Position numbers and translations under genes: made by a program
The notes under the pieces: generated by a model
The model's database searches: none
Told to the model about the DNA's origin: nothing
What the model saw: the letters and a program-made list of their open reading frames with translations, nothing else
Shown: positions 46,240 through 53,592 of the stretch, piece by piece
How the letters are laid out: each line of letters begins with the position of its first letter
Position numbering within the stretch: position 1 is the first letter of the stretch
NCBI GenBank assembly: GCA_025060635.1
Contig: JANXBN010000008.1
Coordinates: 1-64,000 of the forward strand
Length of the DNA: 64,000 bases
Direction: 5' to 3'
DNA from: Candidatus Kryptonium sp.
Lineage (GTDB): Bacteria; Bacteroidota; Ignavibacteria; Kryptoniales; Kryptoniaceae

Positions 46240-47016
46240 TTACTTAAACTCTGCGAACTTTTTATCAATCTCATCTTTTAAGATATTTCCAGTTTCTTCA
46301 AAAATATCAAGTAAATCGTTATAAATGTCTCCTCCACCAACGAAATTCCAAAATTCTTCTCCAACTAAAAGCTCACCGCGGTCTAAATCATATAAATTCT
46401 TTAATGTCCATCTCTGATAAGGTTTTGGATAATATGGATTGTAGGGTATCGCTATTCTTGTGAAAACATTGGCCTTTTTATTTTGACTTAATCGTAATGC
46501 TATCCATCTCAAAAGTTTTAATTTAAGAGAAGCAAATTCCTTTATGTTAGGTTTTGCGCTTGTGATATCAAAGTAGTTTTCTTCTTTTTTTATCGCAATG
46601 AAAAGGTCAACGATTGAATCTGGATCTTTTTTAGGTTTACCTGTTTTTATACTACTTCTAATTAGTTTAATTTCTTCAATTTTGTTTGGTTTTAGTTCCC
46701 CTTTGCGAAGTTTATAGTGTATTTGATTTATTAGTTTTTCAGTATCTTCATTGATTTCACCAAGTAGTGTATATTGCCTTTTAGCTTTATAACCTGCCGA
46801 CTCAGCTAAAATAACAGCTATCTGTTCCCAAATAGATGTTCCAAATGCTGTGTTTATAGATTGAATAAAGGAAAACATAGCATATTTATCTTTTCCCAAT
46901 AACCTGTAATGAAAAGGCATATATTCGGTTTCTGGCTTATAGTTATACAACTTTTGCCTTACCGTTTCAAGCAAAAGGTTTTTTATTTTATTTCTTGCCG
47001 AATTTTTTATTTTCAT
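46240..47016 (-). CDS. Type II restriction endonuclease, TdeIII/MjaII-like
   Basis: A 258-residue protein resembling the TdeIII/MjaII restriction endonucleases, whose characterised members cut GGNCC. Family features seen are MPFHYRLLGKDKYAMFSFI near residue 33, SINTAFGTSIWEQIAV, and the catalytic region SIVDLFIAIKK ... YFDITSAKPNIKEF, a PD-(D/E)xK-like arrangement near 130-155. AIPYNPYYPKPYQRWTLKNLYDL and EEFWNFVGGGDIYNDL follow. It overlaps the methyltransferase stop by four bases, the normal modification-then-restriction order. The specificity is inferred from the family. Confidence 0.83.
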   Translation of the reverse strand: MKIKNSARNKIKNLLLETVRQKLYNYKPETEYMPFHYRLLGKDKYAMFSFIQSINTAFGTSIWEQIAVILAESAGYKAKRQYTLLGEINEDTEKLINQIHYKLRKGELKPNKIEEIKLIRSSIKTGKPKKDPDSIVDLFIAIKKEENYFDITSAKPNIKEFASLKLKLLRWIALRLSQNKKANVFTRIAIPYNPYYPKPYQRWTLKNLYDLDRGELLVGEEFWNFVGGGDIYNDLLDIFEETGNILKDEIDKKFAEFK

Positions 47017-48236
47017 TTTTTTCTGAAATAGAATATTGATTCAAAAAATTCACCTTCATCTCTTTCTGTCCTCATAAGGACGGGTCTATGAAATACATCT
47101 ATAAGCTCAAGTTCAGCCTTCATACCTATCTCAGGGAATAAATTAAATTTATCATTAGCGACTATAAAAACAGGTGCATTATTTTTAAGATTTTGAGATA
47201 CTCTTTTGAAAACTTGAATTATACTTTCGGTATACTCCTTTCTTGCTTGCTCGCTTTGCCCTTTAAAAGCAGAGCCTATTTCAAATTCATCGTATCTTGG
47301 AAAATTAAAAAGTTCATATGCATATCTATGTTGCTCATGATAGTTAATTAAACCAACATATGGGGGTGAGGTGAAAATTCCATCTATAATTATTTCTTTC
47401 GGTAGTTCTACGTATCTTGCATCTCCTTGAATTATCGTAATTGAGGCATTTGTTCTTATTTTATCAAATTCCTTTAACCTTCTTATAGTGTCATAGCTGT
47501 ATTTTCTAATGAACTTATATGCTTCATTGATTGGTTCACAATACTTTTTATGTTTCACACACCAGTATTTTTCTCTTACAGGTTCTTTTGGTCTTGCTAG
47601 ATCATAGTGCGGTACTAACCTAGCGGATCTGGCAGATCTTGATAGGATGACCATAAGCACATCTTGATTTTTATATTCTTTTATGATAGACCTGTAAAAT
47701 AATATCTCCTGTAACGCTTTTTCTGAAAACCAGGTTTTTAAATACTCACTATCTGTTTCAAATTTCTCAAAAGTAGAGCTAAAAAGCGTTTCCCCATTTC
47801 TCTGAAGCTCAAGAGAAAACTTTCTAAGGCGTTTCAAAGCATCTTTGATTTCATACTCAACTTCTTCTAAGTTATATTTCCTCGTCTTAACCTGTTGTAT
47901 TAATACATTAAAGGGGGAAAGTTCTATCCCAATAGAGTTTATACCTAGAACATTTGCTTCAATAAGGGTTGTCCCTGATCCAGAGAATGGATCTAGGATG
48001 GTTTGTCCGGGTTTGAAAAATTTTTTTAGAAAAACTTCAACAAGTTGAGGAATAAATTTGCCAAGATAAGGATGTAAACGGTGAACATGTTTTGTCCTTT
48101 CTTTTTCTCTTATTCCTATAAATGTCAAATCGTTTCCAAGAATCTCAATGTTTTTTTGTGCGTTGATTTTAATAGCTATTCTATCTGGGTCAAGTCCGTA
48201 TTTTTGAGCAGCTATTTTGTTTCTTAACTCAAGCAT
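47013..48236 (-). CDS. DNA methyltransferase of the restriction-modification pair
   Basis: A 407-residue AdoMet-dependent DNA amino-methyltransferase protecting the sites cut by the neighbouring endonuclease. The AdoMet motif DPFSGSGTTLIEANVLG is near residue 82 and the catalytic motif TSPPYVGLINYHEQH near 288. They are separated by about 200 residues that probably hold target recognition and include a CVKHKKYC pair. The motif order (AdoMet site first) and SPPY favour N4-cytosine or N6-adenine methylation; cytosine would fit a GGNCC site. It starts 12 bases after the cyclic-nucleotide-binding gene. Confidence 0.87.
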   Translation of the reverse strand: MLELRNKIAAQKYGLDPDRIAIKINAQKNIEILGNDLTFIGIREKERTKHVHRLHPYLGKFIPQLVEVFLKKFFKPGQTILDPFSGSGTTLIEANVLGINSIGIELSPFNVLIQQVKTRKYNLEEVEYEIKDALKRLRKFSLELQRNGETLFSSTFEKFETDSEYLKTWFSEKALQEILFYRSIIKEYKNQDVLMVILSRSARSARLVPHYDLARPKEPVREKYWCVKHKKYCEPINEAYKFIRKYSYDTIRRLKEFDKIRTNASITIIQGDARYVELPKEIIIDGIFTSPPYVGLINYHEQHRYAYELFNFPRYDEFEIGSAFKGQSEQARKEYTESIIQVFKRVSQNLKNNAPVFIVANDKFNLFPEIGMKAELELIDVFHRPVLMRTERDEGEFFESIFYFRKK

Positions 48237-48248
48237 AATTTTTAATCT

Positions 48249-48758
48249 TTATTTGCTCAACACCAAAGTCAAAGCAGTTGTTAACTTCAAAATATCATTG
48301 TTTGCTTTTCTTAATCTTTCAGCAAGAACCGTCGCAATGTTTTTATATAAAACACAACCTACCTCTCTATTTGATTCCGTAAGTTTTACAAAATCGTTCT
48401 TATAAATTATTGCAAATTTACATCGTTTGGTTGCAATCACAGTTGCAGTCCTTTCCGCTTTGTCATTAAATAACACCATCTCACCAAAAAATGGATAAGT
48501 ATCCGAAGTGAGCTTTATAAGTGACTTTTCTCTATGCCCAAAGTTAAGCTCTGGAAGTTTCAAAACAAGTGATTTTGAAACCTCAACCTCTCCATCAAGT
48601 AAAATATAAATCTCTTCTCCTGTCTCTCCTTCCCTTATCACGACATCGCCTTCGTCAAACTCCTTAATGTGGATTATTCGTTTTAAAAGTTCAAAATGTT
48701 CTTCTTTAAGCCCATTAAAGAGCGGAATTTTTCGCAATGTTTTATCTTCAATTGTCAT
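48249..48758 (-). CDS. Cyclic-nucleotide-binding domain protein
   Basis: A 169-residue protein that is almost only a CRP/EPAC-type cyclic-nucleotide-binding beta-roll. LFNGLKEEHFELLKRIIH, VVIREGETGEEIYILLDGEVEV and PFFGEMVLFNDKAERTATVIA form the phosphate-binding cassette. The usual Arg of the cassette is in KAERTATV. A helical C-terminus follows, with no winged-helix DNA-binding domain, so it is not a CRP-type regulator. It begins four bases after the K+ channel gene ends, which suggests it may work with the channel. Confidence 0.85.
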   Translation of the reverse strand: MTIEDKTLRKIPLFNGLKEEHFELLKRIIHIKEFDEGDVVIREGETGEEIYILLDGEVEVSKSLVLKLPELNFGHREKSLIKLTSDTYPFFGEMVLFNDKAERTATVIATKRCKFAIIYKNDFVKLTESNREVGCVLYKNIATVLAERLRKANNDILKLTTALTLVLSK

Positions 48759-48762
48759 TAAA

Positions 48763-49902
48763 TTAATTGTTTATGTTGCCTATTACAAGCGCTTCATCTT
48801 TTTCGTTTATAATATAATCAAATGGCGGATTCAGAGTCAATCTAATGTATGATGATTTGACATTTAACCCCGCCTCCTTGAGCTTCTTCTCAATAAAAGC
48901 ATCTATCTCGGTATAATCGTGAGATAGGATGCTTTCAAGTGTGATTGATTCTTCCTCTGAAACGAAGCCGATCAAAAGGTAATTTTTATCTGTTTTGAGA
49001 TGAGTGAAAAGTTCAAAATAAGTTTTACCGACAAACTTCGGTGGAATTTTTACGCGAAATATCTTCATTTTAGAATCCTCGTTAAACAAAGAAGATAAAA
49101 GCTGGGACACACCTGGTGAAGTTAATTGGTCAGCAAGAAGTGAAGGAACATATTCGTTGCTTATTATTATCTCGTCTGCGTTTGCTTTTTTGAGATTTCC
49201 TGCGTTTTCTCTTTCAATTATATTGACATAAACTTTCGCCTTTGGATTGATTGATTTTATGTTAAGCGTTGCTATTAATGTCTTTTCATCTGATGGGGTA
49301 GGGGAAAGCGTTTCGTCGGGTAATATGACGACTTCACTTGCTTGTTTTATGTTGGCTTTTTCAAGGACTGACTCTTGAGTGAAATCACCACGCACAAATT
49401 TTATCTCAATGTTTTTATATGTGTTTGACAAGTATTCAACCTTTTCTGGAGGTAAATTGTTGACCAAAACAATTTGAATTTTTCTTCTTTTTCCAAAGTT
49501 ATTAAGTGCTTTTATCATTCTTTCTGTATCCTTGTTCCATCCACAGATAACAATATGCCCAGATAAATTCACTTTCTCAAGCCCTTCTCTTTCTTTTATT
49601 TTCTTTGCCACAAAAATTGATGATATAGTTGCCGTGAACATTGAAACAAGTATAACTCCGGAAAACATTACGAAAAAGCCAACGATCTTTCCAACGGTCG
49701 TTGCAGGAACTTTGTCGCCGTATCCAACTGTTGTCATCGTGACAACTGCCCACCACAAACCATCAAAAATTGACGAAAACTGCTCGTTCTTTGAATTTTC
49801 AACAAGATAAATCACTGAAGAAGCAAGAAATACTGTTAAGGTTATCAGAAATAAAATTTTAAAAAGCTCATTCTCCCAAACTATTTTCAGAAAATGCTTC
49901 AA
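48763..49902 (-). CDS. Potassium channel with RCK (TrkA-N/TrkA-C) domains
   Basis: A 379-residue two-helix potassium channel. TM1 (ILFLITLTVFLASSVIYLV) is near residues 18-36. The pore helix and selectivity filter are WWAVVTMTTVGYGDKVPATTVG near 50-70, and TM2 follows. The RCK domain begins near 110 with the Rossmann strand GHIVICGWNKDTERMIKAL and includes EVVILPDE. A TrkA-C-like C-terminal region lies after 270. It gates K+ flux across the inner membrane, normally by Ca2+ or nucleotide binding. The separate cyclic-nucleotide-binding gene follows directly. Confidence 0.92.
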   Translation of the reverse strand: MKHFLKIVWENELFKILFLITLTVFLASSVIYLVENSKNEQFSSIFDGLWWAVVTMTTVGYGDKVPATTVGKIVGFFVMFSGVILVSMFTATISSIFVAKKIKEREGLEKVNLSGHIVICGWNKDTERMIKALNNFGKRRKIQIVLVNNLPPEKVEYLSNTYKNIEIKFVRGDFTQESVLEKANIKQASEVVILPDETLSPTPSDEKTLIATLNIKSINPKAKVYVNIIERENAGNLKKANADEIIISNEYVPSLLADQLTSPGVSQLLSSLFNEDSKMKIFRVKIPPKFVGKTYFELFTHLKTDKNYLLIGFVSEEESITLESILSHDYTEIDAFIEKKLKEAGLNVKSSYIRLTLNPPFDYIINEKDEALVIGNINN

Positions 49903-49979
49903 GAAAGTTTATAAGGATTTATTTTAGTAAAAATTACACACTTCGGAAGAAAGTTTCAAGTTTAACGGAATATTTAAGC

Positions 49980-51197
49980 TTAAGCAAATCTTATTGCTTC
50001 TACAGGTTGAATGCGTGAGGCTATCAGGGCAGGGATGAGCGTTGCAAGGAAACACAAAGCAAGAGCAACGAAAGATACGATTGCAAAAGTTTCTAATTGA
50101 AGCAAAACAGGAACCGAACTCATAAAATATATATCCTCTGGAAGGGATAAGGGTTTATATTTCAATTGAATTGAAGATAAAACATAAGCCAATAGATTAC
50201 CAAGTATTGTCCCAACTATGCCTATGAATAATCCCTGATAAACAAAAATTTTCATTATACTTTTTGAACTTGCGCCCATTGACTTTAAAATTCCAATTTC
50301 TTTTGTTTTTTCTAAAACCATCATCAAGAGAGTTCCAATTATATTGAAAACGGCAACGATTATAATTAAGCCAAGGACAATTGGAACAGGTTTTTTTTGA
50401 AGTTCAAGCCATGCAAAAAGGTTTCTATACATCTGGTACATAGTTCTTGCGTAATATGGATATCCAAGTTTGTCCTGAATTTCAAGCGCTGTTTCATCAA
50501 TTAAGTCAACATTTTTAACCATAACATCAAAACCACTAACATTATTTCCGAGGTCAAGAAGATACTGGGCATGTTCAAGACGAACATAGACGAAGATATC
50601 ATCGTATTCAGCCATTCCTGTTTCATAAATTCCAGAGATTTTAAATTGTTCCATTTTTGGGGCTAAAAAGTATGGATTTGCTGGATCAATCGCAAGAATT
50701 ATAACTTTGTCGCCAACTTCAACTCCAAGTTTGTTGGCAAGTTTCTTTCCAATAATTATTTTTGGAGTGCCATCATTTTCATCAAAATTATATTCACCTT
50801 CAATTATGCTTTTCTTGATTATTGAAAAATCATATTCTGGTAAAATTCCTTTGAGATAAACACCTTCAATTCCATAACTTGATCTTATCATTGCTTCTCT
50901 TGCTGCAAACGGTGAAACGGCGTTTACATTTGAAATTGTTTTTATTTTCTCAAAACCTTGCCAATCATCCTTATCAAAATATCTGACATCAAATTTTGAA
51001 ACCTGGATGTGTGATGTGAAGCCGATTACTTTTTCTTTTAATTCTTTTTCAAAGCCATTTGAAATGGATATTGCAATGATAAGTGCGGATGTTCCGAGCA
51101 TTATTCCAATGATTGATATGAGCGTAATGAAAGATATGAAACCAGTTATTCGGGTTGCTTTGATATATCGTTTCGTGATAAAAAGCTCAAATGACAT
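49980..51197 (-). CDS. LolC/LolE-type ABC transporter permease (lipoprotein release)
   Basis: A 405-residue permease of the FtsX/MacB-like fold. The N-terminal ITKRYIKATRITGFISFITLISIIGIMLGTSALI holds TM1. A large periplasmic domain spans residues 50-265, and three C-terminal membrane helices include NIIGTLLMMVLEKTKEIGILKSMGAS, the conserved coupling segment. LolC/E extract lipoproteins from the inner membrane for transport outward, consistent with the SusD and SPOR lipoproteins here. The LolD ATPase is not adjacent. It is the first gene of a long minus-strand series and diverges from the 51461 gene. Confidence 0.87.
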   Translation of the reverse strand: MSFELFITKRYIKATRITGFISFITLISIIGIMLGTSALIIAISISNGFEKELKEKVIGFTSHIQVSKFDVRYFDKDDWQGFEKIKTISNVNAVSPFAAREAMIRSSYGIEGVYLKGILPEYDFSIIKKSIIEGEYNFDENDGTPKIIIGKKLANKLGVEVGDKVIILAIDPANPYFLAPKMEQFKISGIYETGMAEYDDIFVYVRLEHAQYLLDLGNNVSGFDVMVKNVDLIDETALEIQDKLGYPYYARTMYQMYRNLFAWLELQKKPVPIVLGLIIIVAVFNIIGTLLMMVLEKTKEIGILKSMGASSKSIMKIFVYQGLFIGIVGTILGNLLAYVLSSIQLKYKPLSLPEDIYFMSSVPVLLQLETFAIVSFVALALCFLATLIPALIASRIQPVEAIRFA

Positions 51198-51460
51198 CCT
51201 TGGTTGACGATAAAGTTTTTTAAAAATTTAACTTTCATAGTTTTCAAATCAAAGTAAATGCTGTTTTGCGCCTTCCCGCAGTTGTAGATTAGAGTGAAGT
51301 TTTTTAAATTTAATTTGCCTGTGCTTTTTGACAAAACTTATAATTCTTAGAACTTCTCGCGCTTGTGCTTTTGTAAAGATCTGATGGCGACGAAAAGTGG
51401 GTGATACATAGCTAAAGAAAGTTCTATATCATCTTTTAAATCAAATGGAGGTTGTAAGCG
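51198..51460. other. 263-base divergent intergenic region
   Basis: No gene is seen. On the plus strand a promoter can be read as TTGCCT (51315-51320), 18-base spacer, TATAAT (51339-51344), which would give a leader of about 110 bases for the 51461 gene. Two similar TGTGCTTTT stretches lie at about 51320 and 51364. No known riboswitch consensus was recognised in the leader. The minus-strand promoter of the Lol permease gene was not identified. Confidence 0.45.
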
Positions 51461-52021
51461 ATGAAGAAAATATGGCGTGAATTTGTTGATGGATTTATTT
51501 TGAAGCATCCTGCGCTTTTTTCGGCTGTTATAATTTACCTTTATTATCTCTTCACAACACTTGATCTTTTCAAAAGAGTTAAAGAGGGGATAGTTTCGTT
51601 TTCTGATATATTCACTCACTTTGATTCATTGTTGTGGATATGGGGTTTATCTTACTTGTTTGTTAAGCTCATTAACTTGAAGGAGCAGAGGCATAGAGAA
51701 GAAAAAATGAGGATAGAGCAGATAAAGCAATATGAAACGCAAATTGCAAAATTAAAAGCCTTAAAGGACTTTACTTTTTCCTTGAGGGATTTAATTTACA
51801 ATCCATTGACGATAATAATGAGTGCGTCTGCAAGGATAGAGCGAAGGTTTCCATTTGATAACGAAACCTTGAGAGATGTAAGAGCTATAGAACAGGGTTG
51901 TAGAAGGATAGAAAAACTCTTGATGGAAGTAAAAGAGTTTGAAGAAAAACTTGTAATTGAGGAGGAAACGGCGGGAATAGGGATGACAAGTGAGCAAACC
52001 GTTTCTTCCCAAACAAAATAG
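51461..52021 (+). CDS. Membrane protein with histidine-kinase dimerisation domain lacking the phospho-His
   Basis: A 186-residue protein with two membrane segments (about 17-35 and 53-68), a coiled coil (EQRHREEKMRIEQIKQYETQI), and a dimerisation domain resembling HisKA near 105-165. The H-box equivalent reads LRDLIYNPLTIIMSA: the NPLT part is intact but the position where histidine is expected holds Arg. There is no ATPase domain. It is followed ten bases later by a receiver protein that carries an ATPase-like domain. GGAGGTTGTAAGCG precedes the ATG. The two may act as one split, non-catalytic sensor. Confidence 0.72.
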   Translation: MKKIWREFVDGFILKHPALFSAVIIYLYYLFTTLDLFKRVKEGIVSFSDIFTHFDSLLWIWGLSYLFVKLINLKEQRHREEKMRIEQIKQYETQIAKLKALKDFTFSLRDLIYNPLTIIMSASARIERRFPFDNETLRDVRAIEQGCRRIEKLLMEVKEFEEKLVIEEETAGIGMTSEQTVSSQTK

Positions 52022-52031
52022 ATTTTGAAAA

Positions 52032-53090
52032 ATGACAATTCTCGTAGTTGACGACGAAAAAGATTTAAGGGAAACTTTAAAAAGCGCGCTTGAAATTGAA
52101 GGCTACTCTGTTATCACAGCAGATAATGGTCTTATTGGGATAATGCTTGCACAAGAGAAGAAACCAGATTTGATACTTCTTGACATAAGTATGCCAGTTA
52201 TGGATGGGTTTACCGCTCTTTTAAAACTTAAACAAAATCCTATCACAAAAGAAATACCTGTGATCATCTTGACAGGCCAATATGTTGATGAAGAAAATCT
52301 TGAGCGTGGTTTTAATCTTGGAGCTATTGAATATCTTTACAAACCTATAAGGTTTACCGAACTTGTCACTCGTGTCAGGTCAGTGTTGAGAATGCGCTCG
52401 CTTGAAAATGAAGCGAAAAAAATTGAATTAATGACAGAAAAATTTTTCTTAAGGGAAATTAAAGAACTTTTCTCTTCTGTGCAGGGAATAATTGAAATGA
52501 TAATCGCAAGCAATGAAGTTGGAGAGGAGTTTAGAAATATCTTATCTGAAAACTATAATAAGATGAAAAAGTGGTTTGATCTTTCAGAAATTTTCACGCA
52601 GCTTAACGACATTTCAGCTGGTGTCCAAGATATTGAACTTAAATCTTTTGATGTTAATTCACTTCTTAAAAAGGTAACCGGAAAAATAGGATCTAAATTT
52701 CCAGATGTAGTTTTTGAGTTTAATTTAGGACGAGATTCGCTTGTTGTCGGAAATGAATATTGGATTGAAGTTGGATTTACAACTTTGTTTGAGGCAATTT
52801 CGGAAGCGATGTCATTTAATGGTAAAGTTTATATCGCTCAAGTCATGAGGACAAGTAGCGATGGCAAATTTGTTTTTATAACTATTCGCGATGAAGCAAA
52901 AAAATTAACAACAGAAGCAGCTAAAACAATTTTCAACCCCTATCTTGCTGCAGAAAACAGACCAAGTTATAACCTTCTTGCTTTGAAGGTTTTCCATAGA
53001 GCTATTGAACTAAATGGTGGTTCTATCGTTGTTGAGCCATCGGAACATAACATAGGGAACAAGTTTATAATTCGTCTTCATTCGGTGTGA
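52032..53090 (+). CDS. Response-regulator receiver fused to a degenerate histidine-kinase-like domain
   Basis: A 352-residue protein. Residues 1-120 are a complete receiver: the acidic pair in LVVDDEKDL, the phosphoacceptor in LILLDISMPVMDGFT (Asp near 55), the Thr in VIILTGQ and the Lys in EYLYKPIRF. After a helical stretch (about 125-190), residues 215-350 resemble a histidine-kinase ATPase domain. The N-box position reads FEAISEAMSFNGK and the G1 box reads IRDEAKKL instead of DNGxG(I/L), so ATP binding is doubtful. No DNA-binding domain is seen. It is probably an adaptor that turns receiver phosphorylation into protein contacts. Confidence 0.78.
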   Translation: MTILVVDDEKDLRETLKSALEIEGYSVITADNGLIGIMLAQEKKPDLILLDISMPVMDGFTALLKLKQNPITKEIPVIILTGQYVDEENLERGFNLGAIEYLYKPIRFTELVTRVRSVLRMRSLENEAKKIELMTEKFFLREIKELFSSVQGIIEMIIASNEVGEEFRNILSENYNKMKKWFDLSEIFTQLNDISAGVQDIELKSFDVNSLLKKVTGKIGSKFPDVVFEFNLGRDSLVVGNEYWIEVGFTTLFEAISEAMSFNGKVYIAQVMRTSSDGKFVFITIRDEAKKLTTEAAKTIFNPYLAAENRPSYNLLALKVFHRAIELNGGSIVVEPSEHNIGNKFIIRLHSV

Positions 53091-53132
53091 TTAAATAAAT
53101 GTATGTTGAAAAAGTTGTCATCTTTTTTTAAA

Positions 53133-53159
53133 TTGTTATTGCAAGTTGAAAAACAAAAG
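53133..53159 (+). repeat. Start-proximal repeated element, divergent copy
   Basis: TTGTTATTGCAAGTTGAAAA followed by ACAAAAG, upstream of the B12-binding subunit gene. It matches the two near-identical copies at 59914 and 62328 except for two substitutions and one extra A. TTGTCA at 53115-53120 could be a -35 for it. Confidence 0.65.
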
Positions 53160-53169
53160 CAAAAAAACG

Positions 53170-53586
53170 ATGGAAAGAAAAATAAGAGTACTTATAGCAA
53201 AGGCAGGGCTTGATGGACATGACAGAGGAGCAAAAGTTGTAGCGGCTGCATTGAGAGATGCTGGGATGGAAGTTATTTATACTGGACTTAGGCAAACACC
53301 TGAAATGATTGTTTCTGCTGCCATCCAAGAAGATGTTGATGTTATTGGAGTTAGTATTTTAAGCGGAGCTCATATGGCAATTTTCCCAAAGATAATAAAG
53401 TTGATGAAAGAAAAAGGACTTGACGATGTTCTTTTGATCTGTGGTGGTATAATTCCAGATGAAGATATACCAAAACTTAAAGAGATGGGGGTTGCAGAGG
53501 TTTTTACGCCAGGAACCTTGACAACTGAAATTGTCAATTTTATAAAAGATTGGTTTGAAAAGAATAGAAAACAAAAGGTCGCTTAA
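53170..53586 (+). CDS. Cobalamin-binding subunit of methylmalonyl-CoA-type mutase
   Basis: A 138-residue stand-alone B12-binding domain. The lower ligand motif is [12 protein letters not shown] (DxHxxG) near residue 14; SILSGAHM and [14 protein letters not shown] are the other cofactor-contact loops. It matches the C-terminal domain of methylmalonyl-CoA mutase as found in two-subunit mutases. The large catalytic subunit is not in the window. Methylmalonyl-CoA and succinyl-CoA link it to sucD metabolically. ATG 53170 is taken; a TTG at 53146 inside a repeated sequence motif is an alternative start. Confidence 0.9.
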   Translation: MERKIRVLIAKAGLDGHDRGAKVVAAALRDAGMEVIYTGLRQTPEMIVSAAIQEDVDVIGVSILSGAHMAIFPKIIKLMKEKGLDDVLLICGGIIPDEDIPKLKEMGVAEVFTPGTLTTEIVNFIKDWFEKNRKQKVA

Positions 53587-53592
53587 ATCAGT

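Noticed and set aside
45792-46247. A 151-codon plus-strand frame over the 5' end of valS
   Set aside because: A shadow of valS; the translation is hydrophobic and aromatic noise typical of the antisense strand of this AT-rich coding DNA.
51345-51460. Possible riboswitch in the leader of the 51461 gene
   Set aside because: No stem arrangement or conserved core matching a known class could be recognised; only AT-rich sequence and short repeats are seen.
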